In this document: one piece after another, positions 10,498-20,772 of the stretch
Position numbering within the stretch: position 1 is the first letter of the stretch
Layout: every line of letters begins with the position of its first letter
NCBI GenBank assembly: GCA_963575745.1
Contig: CAUYUJ010015760.1
Coordinates: 25,001-89,000 of the forward strand
Reading direction: 5' to 3'
Origin: Prorocentrum cordatum
Taxonomy: Eukaryota; Sar; Dinophyceae; Prorocentrales; Prorocentraceae
DNA length: 64,000 nt
The notes under the pieces: model-generated
What the model saw: only the letters and a program-made list of their open reading frames with translations
The model's database searches: none
What the model was told of the DNA's origin: nothing
Position numbers and translations under genes: made by a program

Positions 10498-11640
10498 GTG
10501 CCGGCGCCGGCCGCGAGCAGGCCGGTAGCGCAGCCGGCGGCCGAGAGGCCGTCGGAGCGGCAGCGGGCGCTGGCGCCGACTCGCTCGCACATGGACGCCG
10601 CGCAGCAGGCGGTAGTGGAGTGCGACCAGCTGGAGAACACCGGCGCCGCGGCCGAAAAAGACGCTGGGCGACCGACCCGAGCCACCGCGACCTCGAGTGG
10701 GACATCCGAGAACGCGGGCGCGGCCGAGGCAGGCCGCGACCGCGTGCTGGAGCGCCGACAGAAGCATCGCTGGTCGAGATGCCTTTCGGAGTGCTTGGCC
10801 TCGCGCGACACGCGGAGCACCCTCCTGGAGGGCCGCGCGGTGACAGCGCGAGTGCAGCTCGACTGCCCCACGGAAGTGGCCGCATTCGCTCAGAGGCTGG
10901 GCGCGGAGGTAAGGCAGCTCGACGATTTCGACGCCAGCAACCTCGACGAAAAGCTCGCCAGCTACTTCGAAGCGTTGTACTTTCGGGGGCAGCAGCCGAG
11001 CAAGGGGATGAAGACCATCGCCAGGCTGATGCATCTTTTGCCTGCCTACAGCAGGTTCGGGGGCCGCAAGCTGCCCCGCCCCCGGAGGAGCCGGCGCGGT
11101 TGGCGCCGCCTCTGCACGCCGCGATCGCGGAGGCCGGAGCCGCTAAGCATCTGGCGCGCGCTGTGTAGTTGCTTGGTGCTGCTGGGGCAGCCACAGATGG
11201 CGCTGTTCGTGATGATCAGCCTGTCTACCTACTTGCGGCCTGCGCAGCTGCTGGGACTGATGCCCGAGTATATCCAGCGGCCTCGCAGGCAGGGAAATCG
11301 GCGCCGGACGTTGCTGAACATTCCCGAATAAGAGCTGCATGGCATCGCCCGAGAAAGACCGGCGAGCACGACCTGTTGGCAATGTAGTTGAAGTGGTTCG
11401 AGCGGCGCAGCCCGCTACTAGAGAAGCTGCGACGACGCGAGCTTTCAACTACAGCAGTATGCGACAAAGTTCCGAGAGGCCGCGATGATCCTGGGCCTCA
11501 AGGAGCTGTCGCCGTACCAGACGCGCCACTCGGGGGCCAGCGTCAATCGGGCGTCGAACGAGCGAAGCCTGGCAGATGTCAAGCGGCGCGGAGGGTGGCG
11601 AACGGACAAGCCCATAGTGCGCTACGAGAAAGCCGCCCGA
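10498..11640 (+). pseudogene. Tyrosine recombinase domain of the DIRS-like element
   Basis: An N-terminal helical part contains LDEKLASYFEALYFRGQQPS (about 10942-11001), as in SAM-like core-binding domains. The catalytic domain has STYLRPAQLLGL (first Arg, about 11224-11259), a short frame-3 segment (KTGEHDLLAM, TAG at 11385, LKWFERR), then QQYATKFREAA, LSPYQTRHSGAS (RH pair, about 11506-11541) and GGWRTDKPIVRYEK (Trp and nucleophile Tyr, about 11593-11634). R...RH...W...Y is the tyrosine-recombinase signature; the first His of the usual HxxRH box is Tyr here. The domain would cut and rejoin the circular cDNA into the genome. Frameshifts near 11340 and 11437 break it. Confidence 0.82.
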
Positions 11641-11699
11641 CGGAGCCACTCCGCGTCGCTCCGCCCCCAGTGGCTGCTCAGCCGCGAAGTCGACTGCGA

Positions 11700-12118
11700 G
11701 AAGCAGCTCGAGGGCATCTTGATCCACGGGCGGACCGTGCCGGTGCCCAGGGGCCGTGGGGGCATTTTGTTCGCGAGGGCCGCTGCTTCGCAGATGTTTT
11801 CTGCGGGGAGGGCGGCTGTGGGCGGGCGGCCGAGTTGAGCAGGTTTCCAGCGCGATACTTCGAGCTTGTGAATGGCGCCAAGGGAGAGGCATTGCGGCCA
11901 CAGGTGATGAGGGGCATTTTCGGCGACATACAGGCTGGGGAAGTGCTCTGAGCCATGATCGGGCCCACTTGCACGACGTTCAGTATTGCGAGGCACCGCG
12001 GCCAGACGTCGAGGACCGCAGAGCGGCCGATGGGCGTTCCACATTGGCGCGAACAACAGCAACAGCCAGCAGGTTGATTTGGGAAACATGTTCATGAGAG
12101 CCGCCGTTTCGGACCGCC
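11700..12118 (+). pseudogene. Methyltransferase-like C-terminal domain of the DIRS-like element
   Basis: Frame 3 reads FADVFCGEGGCGRAAEL near 11787, which resembles the SAM-binding motif I (FxGxGG) of DNA methyltransferases. After LxPQVMRGIFGDIQAGEVL and a TGA at 11949 it continues MIGPTCTTFSIARHRG near 11953, like the catalytic Pro-Cys motif of C5 methyltransferases (here TC). A further frame change gives ERPMGVP and VDLGNMFMRAA, a continuation seen in related dinoflagellate proteins. It ends at a TGA near 12121, short of the usual ENP-type motif, so it is truncated. DIRS elements often carry a methyltransferase domain, but usually between RNase H and recombinase; here it follows the recombinase. 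Activity cannot be inferred. Confidence 0.55.
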
Positions 12119-12172
12119 CGTGAGTGTCAGAAGTCACATGTGCCGCGGATTAAAGTAAACCCGCACTACTCT

Positions 12173-12234
12173 TATTCCCAGCCATCGTGTGGTGTTGGGT
12201 CCTCTTTTTGAAGAGACGGTCCCCGCGTTCCTCC
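12173..12234 (+). repeat. Motif alpha, copy 1
   Basis: The sequence TTCCCAGCCATCGTG followed by GGTGTTGGGTCCTC, TTTTTGAAGAGAC and CCCCGCGTTC recurs at 42232-42298 and, with more changes and a tandem duplication, at 38449-38541. In all three places it is followed by a pyrimidine-rich tract and then a satellite array. Confidence 0.7.
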
Positions 12235-12339
12235 TTCCTCCTCCTTCCTCCCCTTCTCTCATCATCATCGCCATCGTCCTCATCGTCGCCATCATCATCA
12301 TCAACACCAGCATCATCAACAGCATCACACGTTTCGTTG

Positions 12340-13978
12340 CCCCATAGGGAGCTCCACCGAAGGTCCCCGTGGCACAGTCCGCATGCGTCCCCGCCACTCA
12401 TTTCGTCACACCCCTAAAACGTTTCGTGGCCCCATAGAAGCTCCGCCGAAGGTCCCAGTGGCACAGTCCGCATGCGTCTCCCTCGCCCAGTACAGCGCTT
12501 CGTGGCCCCATATGGGGCTCCGCCGAAGGTCCCCGCGGCACAGTCCGCATGCGCCTCCCTCGCCCAGCACAGCGTTTCGTGGCCCCATATGGAGCCCCAC
12601 CGAAGGTCCCCGTGGCGCAGCCCGCATGCGTCACCCCCACCCAGTACACCGCTTCGTGGCCCCATATGGGGCTCCGCCGAAGGTCCTCGCGGCGCAGTCC
12701 GCATGCGCCCCCCTCGCCCAGCGCGGCGCTTCGTTGACCCATAAGGGGCTCAGCCGAAGGTCTTCGCGGCGCAGTCCGCATGCGTCTCTCCCAACCAGTA
12801 CAGCGTTTCGTTGCCCCATAAGGGGCTCAGCCGAATGTCCCCGTGGCGCAGTCCGCATGCGTCCCCCCCGCCCAGCACAGCGCTTCGTGGCCCCATATGG
12901 GGCTCCGCCGAAGGCCCCCGTGGCGCAGTCCGCATGCGTCGCCCCCACCCAGCAAAGCGTTTCGTGGCCCCATATGGAGCTCCGCCGAAGGTCCCAGTGG
13001 CGCGGTCCGCACGCGTCCCCGCCGTTCATTTCGGCACACCCCTCGCGCGCTTCGTGGCCCCATAGGAGCTCCGCCGAAAGGCCCCGTGGCACAGTCCGCA
13101 CGCGTTCCCGCCATTAATTTCGGCGCACCCCATCACGCGCTACGTGGCCCCATAGGAGCTCCGCCGAAGGTCCCAGTGTCACAGTCCGCATGCGTCCCCG
13201 ACGTTCATTTCGGCACACCCCTCACACGCTTCGTGGCCCCATAGGAGCTCTGCCGACGATTCCAGTGGCACAGTCTGCATGCGTCCCCGCCATTCATTTC
13301 GGCCCGCCCCTCACACGCTTCGCGGCCCCATAAGGGGCCGCGAGAGGCCACCGCCATTCATGTCGGCCCACCCCTCGCACGTTTCGTAGCCCCACAGGAG
13401 CTCCGCCGAGGGTCCCAGTGGTTCAGTCCGCACGCGTTCCCGCCGTTCATTTCGGTGCACCCCTTCACGCGCTTCGTGGCCCCATAGGAGCTCCGCCGAA
13501 GGTCCCCGTGGCGCAGTTCGCACGCGTCCCCGCCATTCATTTCGGCCCACCCCTCACACGCTTCGTGGCCCCATAGGAGCTCCGCCGAAGGTCCCAGTGG
13601 CACAGTCCGCATGCGTCCCCGCTATTCATTTCGGCCCACCCCCCACACGCTTCGTGGCCTCATAGGAGATCCGCCGAAGGTCCCAGTGGCTCAGTCCGCA
13701 TGCGCCCCCGCCATTCATGTCGGCACACCCCTCGCACGTTTCGTGGCCCCAGGAGCTCCGCCGAAGGTCCCAGTGGCGCAGTCCGCATGCGTCCCCGACA
13801 TTCATTTCGGCACGCCCCTCACACGCTTCGTGGCCCCACAGGGAACTCAACCGAAGGCCCCCGCGGCGCAGTCCGCATGCGTCGCCCTCGCCCAGCGCAG
13901 CGCTTCATGGCCCCATATATATGGAGCCCCACCGAAGGTCTCCGTGGCGCAGTCTGCATGCGTCTCCCTCACCCAGTT
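12340..13978. repeat. Satellite array A, 77-bp and about 90-bp units
   Basis: About 20 units share TTCGTGGCCCCATA, AGCTCCGCCGAAGG and CAGTCCGCATGCGT. From 12340 to about 13010 most units are 77 bases, with a CCAGTACAGCG-type linker (repeat starts 12500 and 12577). From about 13010 to 13830 they are 89-90 bases, with a linker containing ATTTCGGCACACCCCTCACA (starts 13141, 13231, 13320). The 77-base type returns at the end. Related units form the array at 42480-43860 and divergent stretches at 27300-27630. All long frames here are unit translations on both strands and are not genes. Confidence 0.92.
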
Positions 13979-14100
13979 TTCGGCCGGACCTGCTGGGCGC
14001 GAGCAGTCCACAGCCAGACCTTCTCTCGGCCCCGTGGACTCTCGCCCTGGGCCGTCGCCTTTCCAGCGCGCTGCCCCTTCGGCCGACGTCGCCCAGGCGT

Positions 14101-14371
14101 GATCCTGGACTGCGGCCGCCACGAAGTGGGGAACGGCAAGAAGGGGGGCGACGACTGGTGGCTGGAGCTCGAAGCGCTGCTCTCGCGCGCCACGCGCCAC
14201 GAGGACCTCCTGCTCATGCGGGCGCCGCGCATCGAGTTCTTCCTGGCAGGGCCGCCAGAGGGCTTGCGGAAGCAGCTGGGGCAGTTTGCTGCGCGCTCGA
14301 CGCGGCGCAGGAGGGAGGCGACGGCCCTCGCCAGGGAGCTGGGCTTCACCGAGTTTATCCGCGAGGCTTGA
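14101..14371 (+). CDS. Conserved C-terminal coding module, copy 1 (unknown protein, partial)
   Basis: The frame ending at TGA 14369-14371 reads ILDCGRHEVGN, then DDWWLELEALLSRATR, RIEFFLAGPPEGLRKQ and ALARELGFTEFIREA. The last 68 or so codons recur without indels at 40533-40735. Differences between the copies include at least eight silent third-position changes, so the frame was probably under coding constraint before or after duplication. The segment is rich in Arg, Leu and Ala and looks helical; no known domain is recognised. No ATG or 5' part is evident: upstream is a short GC-rich stretch and then satellite A. It may be the 3' exon or tail of an element-encoded protein. Confidence 0.5.
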
Positions 14372-14429
14372 TCTGAGGAGCGGCCCGCCCGAGCCTCGCC
14401 GTCTCTCGACGGTCGGACGAATTGTTCGG

Positions 14430-14935
14430 CCTCGCGCCGCGGACGACCCGCGCGCGTCGCCGGGGCCCTCTTGGGGCGACCAGCGCGCGTCGCAGGAACT
14501 CCGTGCTGCGTTCTGCCCAGCGCCTCGCTTGCCCGTCGTCGCTCTGCCCAGCGGCGAGAGCCTTGCCCGCTATCCGCCAGCCAGCTAGCTCTCTTTGCCC
14601 CGCGCAGCGGACGACCCGCGCGCGTCGCTGGGGCCCTTCCGGGGCGACCAGCGCGCGTAGCAGGGGCTCCGCGCTGCGTTCTGTCCAGCGCCTCGCTCGC
14701 CCGTCGCCGCTCTGCCAAGCGGCAAGAGCCTTGCCCGCTATCCGCCAGTCAGCTAGCTCTCTTTGTTCCGTGCAGCGGACGACCCACGCGCGTCGCGGGG
14801 GCCCCTCCGGGGCGACCTGCGCGCGTCGCAGGGACTCCGCGCTGCGCTGCGCCCGCAGCCTTGGACTTTTGAGTGCGCGGGCAAAGAGGGAACAAAAGAA
14901 GGGGAGGAAGCGGGCGCGATCCTCGCGGGGGGGCG
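14430..14935 (+). repeat. 168-bp tandem repeat after the coding module
   Basis: Three starts of GCGGACGACCCGCGCGCGTC lie at about 14439, 14607 and 14775, a period of 168 bases, each followed by CCCGTCG...GCCTTGCCCGCTATCC and CAGCTAGCTCTCTTTG. The third copy is incomplete and grades into a GC-rich stretch. The homologous region at 40803-41090 has two copies spaced 176 bases. It behaves like a repeated 3' untranslated region of the module. Confidence 0.85.
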
Positions 14936-15039
14936 CGCCGACATTGGCGTCGCGGCGCGCGGGCGATGCCGTCGGGGAGTCCCGGGGAAGCTCCTTGCGG
15001 CGGCCACGCACAGCGCCGCGAGTACTCAGAGGCAGTAGT

Positions 15040-15321
15040 TTTCAAACTATTGACATTCATATCCAATTACACCATGCTTTGTCATACTCGCACTCGTGCA
15101 CGAGACTCGCTCGCACGCAGATCATTCACAGTCAGACGCACTCGCGCTCAGTTTCGCCCGCGCTCAGTCTCCCTGCGTACTCAGATCAATCGTTGTCCTT
15201 CGCGTTGTGTACCACGCCACTAATTTCGGCACACCCCTAGCACGGTTCGTTGCCTCATAGGGACCACCACCGACAAGGTGGATCACAATTGCGGTACTCA
15301 CACCTGCATATGGTTGGGTCC
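15040..15321 (+). repeat. Composite element tail with motif beta, copy 1
   Basis: Phrases such as CGCGCTCAGTCTCCCTGCG, TTGTGTACCACGCCACTAAT and TTTCGGCACACCCCTAGCAC match 41385-41500 in order. The last part contains one satellite-A-like unit (GGTTCGTTGCCTCATAGGGA), and then motif beta: CACAATTGCGGTACTCACA and TGCATATGGTTGGGTC at 15283-15321. Beta also ends the elements at 41540-41580 and 43868-43901. Confidence 0.75.
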
Positions 15322-15330
15322 TTCGTCAGG

Positions 15331-15733
15331 GTAATGTTTTTAAGACGCCCGCTGTCTTGGGGCTCGAGTGGCCCGAAGGTTTTCCAGACTGTGTCAGATT
15401 TTCGTCCGTTTGGGACCAGGTGGAGGAAGACCACCAGGTTTTTTTGCTGGCAGGTAGATGAGCTCGGTCTCCAGCGTTTATGCCGTCGCTGTCGGGGTCG
15501 CGGGGGTTGTTCGCGAAGTGGGAAAGCTTACTTTACCCCCGAGGGGCATGCCCCCGCGGGGATCAACTGGACCCGCATCGCACAAACGTGCCCGCCTTCA
15601 CTGTGCCGGGCGCGAGTACATGCATGTTCCTTCAGCCCAGACCAGGGCCACGTGGCCCCCGTATGCTTTCCCTAGCATAAAAGAACATCAGTTTGTGGGA
15701 TGCTTTGGGAGTCCGCTTTCGAGCAATGCATTT
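15331..15733. other. Unassigned sequence
   Basis: No gene is recognised. A small GC hairpin, CCCCGAGGGGCATGCCCCCG, starts near 15537. Short open frames show no conserved motif. Confidence 0.4.
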
Positions 15734-16065
15734 ATTATTCTAGTCTGCCGCCCGTTTCGTCCGCTTCGAGCTGCTGTAGCGTTCTTATAAGATGATATGT
15801 TGCCGTTTCTACAAAACAAGCGAAATTATGATAATGCGGGCCCAGTAATGATCTAGCTGTTGCACAGTTGTGTCGTTTACGATCCTTGACCTCTTGCCAT
15901 TAAGGGTCAAGCTGCTCCTCTCCCCCCCAAGCCCAGGAGTCAGGCTTCAAGCCATTGATGTATTATGTTAGTCTGTCGCCCGGTTCGTCCGCTTCAAGCT
16001 GCCGCAGTGTTCTTATATGACCGATCGCCGTTTCTTACAAAAACCAACGATATCACGATGATAAT
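15734..16065 (+). repeat. Tandemly duplicated flank of the GAT arrays
   Basis: Segment 15734-15839 (CTAGTCTGCCGCCCGTTTCG ... GTTCTTATA ... GCCGTTTC ... ACAAAAC) is repeated at 15958-16065 with a few changes. Between them lies 15833-15912, the second copy of the 80-base flank repeat found at 5979-6058. The first copy is followed by a tiny ATGATAATG remnant, the second by the 2.7-kb GAT array. Microsatellite and flanks therefore look like one dispersed unit. Confidence 0.8.
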
Positions 16066-17777
16066 GATGATGAGGATGCTGATGATATTGGTGATACACA
16101 TGATGATGGTGGTGATGATGATGGTGGTGTCGGTGTTGGTGTTGCTGTTGGTGTTGATGTAGGTGTTAGTGTTTGTGTGGGTAATGAGGATTCGGATGAG
16201 GATGAGCATGAGGATGCTGATAAGAATGTTGATTATGGTGATACTGGTGATGGTGATGATGCTGACGATGATGAAAACGATGGCGACGATGAGATTGAGG
16301 TTGAGGATGAGGATGCTGAGAATGATGATATAGCTGCTGATGATGATAAGGATGATGCGGATGAGGAGGATGAGGATGATGATGAGGGTAAGGATCATGA
16401 TGAGGATGAGGATGAGGATGAGGATGTTGGTCGGGATGAGGATGATGATGCTGATGATGATGAGGATGAGGATGTTGGTGGGGATGAGGATGAGGTTGCT
16501 GATGATAATGCTTATGGTGATGTTGCTGACGATGCTCATGATGCTGATGATGATGGTGATGATACGATGATGGTGCGGGTGATGATGAGGATGAGGATGA
16601 GGATAAAAGAATTAGAATGGGGCCGGGGATGATGGAGAGGATGATGATGAGGATGATGATGAGGATGAGGATGACGTTGAGGATGATGATGCGGATGATG
16701 CTGATAATGACGATGTCGATGATGATGATGAGGATGAGGATGAGGATGCGGATGCTAATGATGATGACAATAAGGATGAGGATGCAGCCTAGGAGGGGAT
16801 GAGGTTGAGGATGATGCTGCCGATGATGATGATGATGGTGAGGATGAGGATGAGGATGAAGACGAGGGGGATGCTGATGAAGATGCTGATGATGCTGGCG
16901 ATGTTCATGCTGCTGATGATGATGATGATGCTGATGATGCTGACGATGCTCATGCTGCAGATGATGATGGTGATGATGATGACGGTGCTTGTGATGATGA
17001 GGATGATGAGGCGGAGACGGATGATGAGGGTGAGGATGATGATGAAGATTATGATGAGGATTTGGATGATGGAGATGATAAGGATGAGGATGGGGATGAA
17101 GCTGAGCATGACGATGGGGATGTTGATGATGATGCTGATGACGATGCTGATGAGGATGAGGATGAGGATGAGGATAATTATGTGGATAACGGTGACGTTG
17201 GGGATGGTGATGAGGATGATGGTGACGATGATGATGAGGGTGATAATGAAAGCGATGGTAATGATGAGGATGATGGGGATGATGATGCGGATATTGAGGG
17301 CGAGTATGGATGGGGACGCGGACGAGGATGATGACGATGGTGAGGATGGGAAGGAGGATGAGGATGAGGATGAGGATGAGGATGATGATGAGGATGAGGA
17401 TGATGTTGAGACTGATGATGCTGTTGATCATGCTGATGCTGATTGTGAGGATGAGGACGATGATGATATTGATGGAGGTGATGATGTTGATGACGAGGGC
17501 AATGAGGAGGAGGACGAGGATGATAATGATGAGGATGATGATGCGGATGAGGATAAGGATGCGGATGAGGATGATGATGCTGATGTTGATGCTGACGTTG
17601 ATGATGCGGCTGATGACGATGATGACGCTGATTGTGAGGATGTATGATTGTGAAGGTGAGGATGATGAGGAGGGCGATGACGGCAGTGAGGATGAGGATG
17701 AGAATGTTGATCATGTTGCTTCTGGTGGTGATAATGATGGTGAGGATGAGGATGAGGATGAGGACGATGATGTTGAC

Positions 17778-17817
<40 letters not shown>

Positions 17818-17883
17818 GTGATGATGATGGTGATGATGATGGTGATGCTGGGGATGGTGATGGTGATGGTGATGATGATACCG

Positions 17884-17932
<49 letters not shown>

Positions 17933-18772
17933 GGATGCTGATGATGAGGACGAGGATAGGGATGAGGATGAGGGTGATGGTGAGGATGATGATGATGAAA
18001 ATGTGGATGACGCTGATTATGAGGATGAGGATGATGACGATGATGGCGATGCGGATGTTGAGAAGCATCATGATGACCGATGATGTTGCTGATGATGATG
18101 CTGATGATGATAGTGCTGATGATGATGCTGAGGATGATGGTGAGGATGATGGTGAGGATGAGGATGAGGATGAGGACGAGTATGAGGATTATGCTGATGC
18201 TCATGCTGATGATGATTATGAGGATGCTTATGATGATGGTGCTGATGATGAGGAGGAGGAGGTTGATGCTATTTTTTGATGATGCGGATGATGAGGATAA
18301 TGATGAGGATGATGATGATGCTCTTGATGATGATGATGCTGCTGCTGATGATGATGATGGTCACCATGATGCTGATGGGTATGATAGAGACGATGAGAAT
18401 GACGATGAGGATGCCGATGAGGATGAGGATGAGGATTTGGAGTGGGGATGAGGGTGAGGATGATGATGATGATGCTGCTGACAATGAGGACGATGAGGAT
18501 GCTTGTGGGGATGAGGATGATGATGAGAATTTGGATGATGATGAGGATGAGCATGATGATGAGGATGAGGGTGAGGGTGAGGATGATGATGAGGCTTCAT
18601 GTTGAGGGATCAGGATGAGGATGAGGATGTGGATGAGGATGAGGGTGAGGATGATGCTGATTCTGACGCTGAGGCTGATGATGATGAGGAGGAGGAGGAG
18701 GATGAGGATGATGATAAGTTTGATGAAGAGGAGGAGGAGAAGGAGGATGAGGATTATGGTGAGGATGAGGAT
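16056..18772. repeat. Long GAT/GAG-derived trinucleotide array (2.7 kb)
   Basis: Continuous GAT, GAG, GAC, GCT and GGT triplets run for about 2.7 kb, with interspersed GATGTTGATG phrases and a pure (GAT)n core at 17770-17930. All frames stay open because the repeat contains few stops: Asp/Glu-rich and Met/Arg-rich on plus, His/Pro-rich and Ile/Leu-rich on minus. There is no start context, no compositional break and no folded-domain pattern, so none is called as a gene. Confidence 0.95.
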
Positions 18773-18824
18773 TCTCCTCTGCATGAGGCCGTGCCTCTGG
18801 GGCGAGGAGGCGGCCTTGGAGGTT

Positions 18825-19020
18825 CCCGTCGGTCGTTGAAGGTACTTAGTTCTGGACTCCCAGATTCCAATCTATTTTCGCCGCCTTCCTACCTCAAGAG
18901 TCTAGCGGTTTTCCCTCTTCCCTCCTCTTCGGGGGGCGGGCGGAAACCCAATCTACTTCCGACGCTTTCCTACTTCATGGTTCTACTTCCTTCTTCCGAC
19001 CGACGGGTAGGGGATCGACT
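18825..19020 (+). repeat. Dispersed repeat D1 (copy 1)
   Basis: The phrases GTCGTTGAAGGTAC, GAACTCCCAGATTCC-like text, CAATCTACTTC and CCTTCCTACTTCA, spaced as two internal sub-repeats, recur in the same order at 49760-49955. Both copies follow low-complexity trinucleotide DNA. No coding frame is shared in a convincing way. Confidence 0.65.
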
Positions 19021-19185
19021 ACATAGTTTATCTCCTCCAAACTTGGTTGGTCCGCCGAGTCTACCACACCAAGAATCGAATGCTCCGTAGATCTGCGGAG
19101 CATTCTACAAAACCTCTAAGGGTCTCTACTTTCAGCCCCCCCCAACCCCCTATCCTGTTTCTTTCGGCGGGGAGACTCGCCCCTC

Positions 19186-19350
19186 GTCCTCCTGCTCCTC
19201 CTCCTCCTTCTCATCGTCGTAGTCGTAGTCGTAGTCGTAGTCGTAATCGTAGTAGTAGTCGTGGTCGCTAACTACCCGTAGTCGTCGCGGTCGTAGTCGT
19301 ACTCGCAGTCGTAGTCGTCGTCGTTGTCGTCGTCGTCTTCGTCGTGGTCG
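19186..19350. repeat. CTC/GTC trinucleotide array
   Basis: CTCCTCCTC grades into (GTAGTC)n and (GTCGTC)n. It is a simple repeat; the Arg/Ser-rich frame across it is an artefact. Confidence 0.9.
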
Positions 19351-19369
19351 TTTTTGTGCGGCGGATGCC

Positions 19370-20687
19370 GCAGAGAATCAAGATTTTCCACTATTGGTAG
19401 GACCCCCTGTCCGTCAATAAGGTCGCCGAACAGATGATTAGTTTCCATCCATGTGGGGGGTCTAAAGACTTATCGCAGTTATTTCTCGCAACCTCGACGA
19501 GAAAAGCAATTTTGGGGCAAATCGATTCTGTAGTCGACCCCCTACTGGAGATTCCTGGGCTTCGGGAGGCGGCCATGGGCATGGATGTATCCGGGAATCC
19601 CCGGCGCCCAACCGCAACCTGGCGGTCCCAGGACACGGCTTCCTAGGCGGAGGGTATGGGCACGTCCCCGCCTGGCAGGGTCAGCGCGTCCCCACGGGCG
19701 CCCTCGAGGGTGCGAAGTGCTTCGCGGTTCGCGGTTCGGTTTCGATTCTTCCTCATCCTCCTCTCCTCCCCTGGGGGGCGGCGCGAGAGCGCGAAGTTAT
19801 TCGCGCTTCACGCAGCGCGAAGCGCGAACTTAGGATCCCTTGGTCCCCGAGGGGGCCGAGTCGGGCTCGCACGAGCCCGTCGCGGGCCAGGGCTGTTCCT
19901 GTGCCATTCGGGGGGCCCGGGCTTCTTGGACCGGCCTGTTCCACCACACGCAGCCAGCCGGCAGGGAGTCGGATGGCCTCCTAGGGCACGCGTCGGAGGA
20001 GGGCCATATAACAATGATTAGGTTCGTATCGTGTCGACGCGGCGGCGACCCCGTCGCGGCCGTTCAAGATTGATCGCCGCCAGTGGTTCAGAATTGGCTA
20101 ACATTTAACAATCTGGCGACCGAGAAGCTGCCGATCCTTCCAGGTTGAACAACCTTCGCGGTCTCAGAGACCAGCGCCGAGGTCGTCACGACACGAACCC
20201 GTCGTACCCAGGTACACCTCGTTCCCCCCTCCCCCGTCTTCAGGAGGGAGGGGAACAATCGCAGGAGTAGCGGCGGGGGAGGATTGACCTGTACAAATAT
20301 TCGACTCGCAACGCCGACGTCGGCGTCGGCGCCGTGTTGGAAGGCCACCTTTTGTGGAACAAGTATCGACACAAACAAAGGTTAGCCTCCGAGGCCCCGC
20401 GCGCATTTCGTGGTCGGCGCTGGAGCCTCCCCTTTGGTCGCGAAGCCTTTGGTGCGCTTCGTGCGCCAGCGGGGGTGGGGCGTTCCAGCGCCGACCGAAC
20501 AGATCGGCGAGGACCTCCCAATTTTCACGCTTATGCCTGTATGGACCTAGGGCATCGTGTGTTCTACGCACTTCTCTCCTCCTGTAACGCAGTCCGTTTC
20601 GCACTTCGTCGGCTGCGCGAGTGGGTGCCGTGTCGTGTGCCGTGTCGGTTTGTGGTGGTGGTGTTTAAGTGTTAAACAATGGATGAG
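19370..20687. other. Unassigned GC-rich sequence
   Basis: No gene is recognised. There are local inverted phrases such as TTCGCGCTTC near 19800 with GAAGCGCGAA near 19818, and a tandem CGCGGTTCGCGGTTCGG near 19723. Frames of 60-150 codons exist on both strands without recognisable motifs. Confidence 0.4.
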
Positions 20688-20772
20688 CGACGGGAGAAAA
20701 CGGGGTCGTCTTCGCCGAGATCGTCGCGTAAGCTGCCCGCGTAAGGTTGCGCGTGAGCGCCCTTGTTTCCGA
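20688..20772 (+). repeat. Dispersed repeat D2 (copy 1)
   Basis: AGCGACGGGAGA, GGGGTCNTCTTCGCCG, AGCTGCCCGCG and GCGCGTGAGCGCCCT occur in the same order and spacing at 29640-29727. The segment also contains small GC inverted phrases. Function unknown. Confidence 0.65.

Larger units (their letters stand above)
6073..12118 (+). mobile_element. DIRS-like tyrosine-recombinase retrotransposon, near full length, degenerate
   Basis: Over about 6 kb the plus strand carries, in order: an N-terminal region of unknown role, an RT, an RNase H, a tyrosine recombinase and a methyltransferase-like domain (each listed below). RT plus tyrosine recombinase defines the DIRS/YR retrotransposon order, which integrates by recombination rather than with a DDE integrase. 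The frame changes many times (frame 3 up to about 8862, frame 2 to about 9240, frame 1 to about 10105, then 2, 1, 3, 1, 3), with several in-frame stops. The copy is therefore dead, or the region is rich in indel errors. I could not find the split or inverted terminal repeats typical of DIRS, so the borders are approximate. Confidence 0.8.
12173..15321 (+). mobile_element. Composite repeat element (i): alpha - satellite - coding module - beta
   Basis: This block starts with motif alpha (12173-12234) and ends with motif beta (15283-15321). Between them lie a pyrimidine/TCATCA tract, a 77/90-bp satellite array, a conserved coding module, 168-bp tandem repeats and a tail containing one satellite-like unit. 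The same end motifs bracket 38449-41580 and 42232-43901. The shared ends and layout suggest one family of elements or a recurrent composite repeat. No transposase or RT is visible inside, so any mobility would be nonautonomous. Orientation is given by the coding module. Confidence 0.6.

Noticed and set aside
12383-14102. Long Pro/Arg/Ser-rich proteins across satellite A, and similar ones at 42457-44116
   Set aside because: They repeat with the 77/90-base period (77 and 90 are not both multiples of 3, so frames rotate) and occur on both strands.
15537-15562. Rho-independent terminator-like GC hairpin
   Set aside because: There is no T run and the context is not bacterial.
16056-18772. Acidic, Met/Arg-rich, His-rich and Ile-rich proteins of 100-420 residues
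   Set aside because: All frames on both strands are open because the GAT/GAG triplets lack stops. The proteins are direct translations of the repeat.
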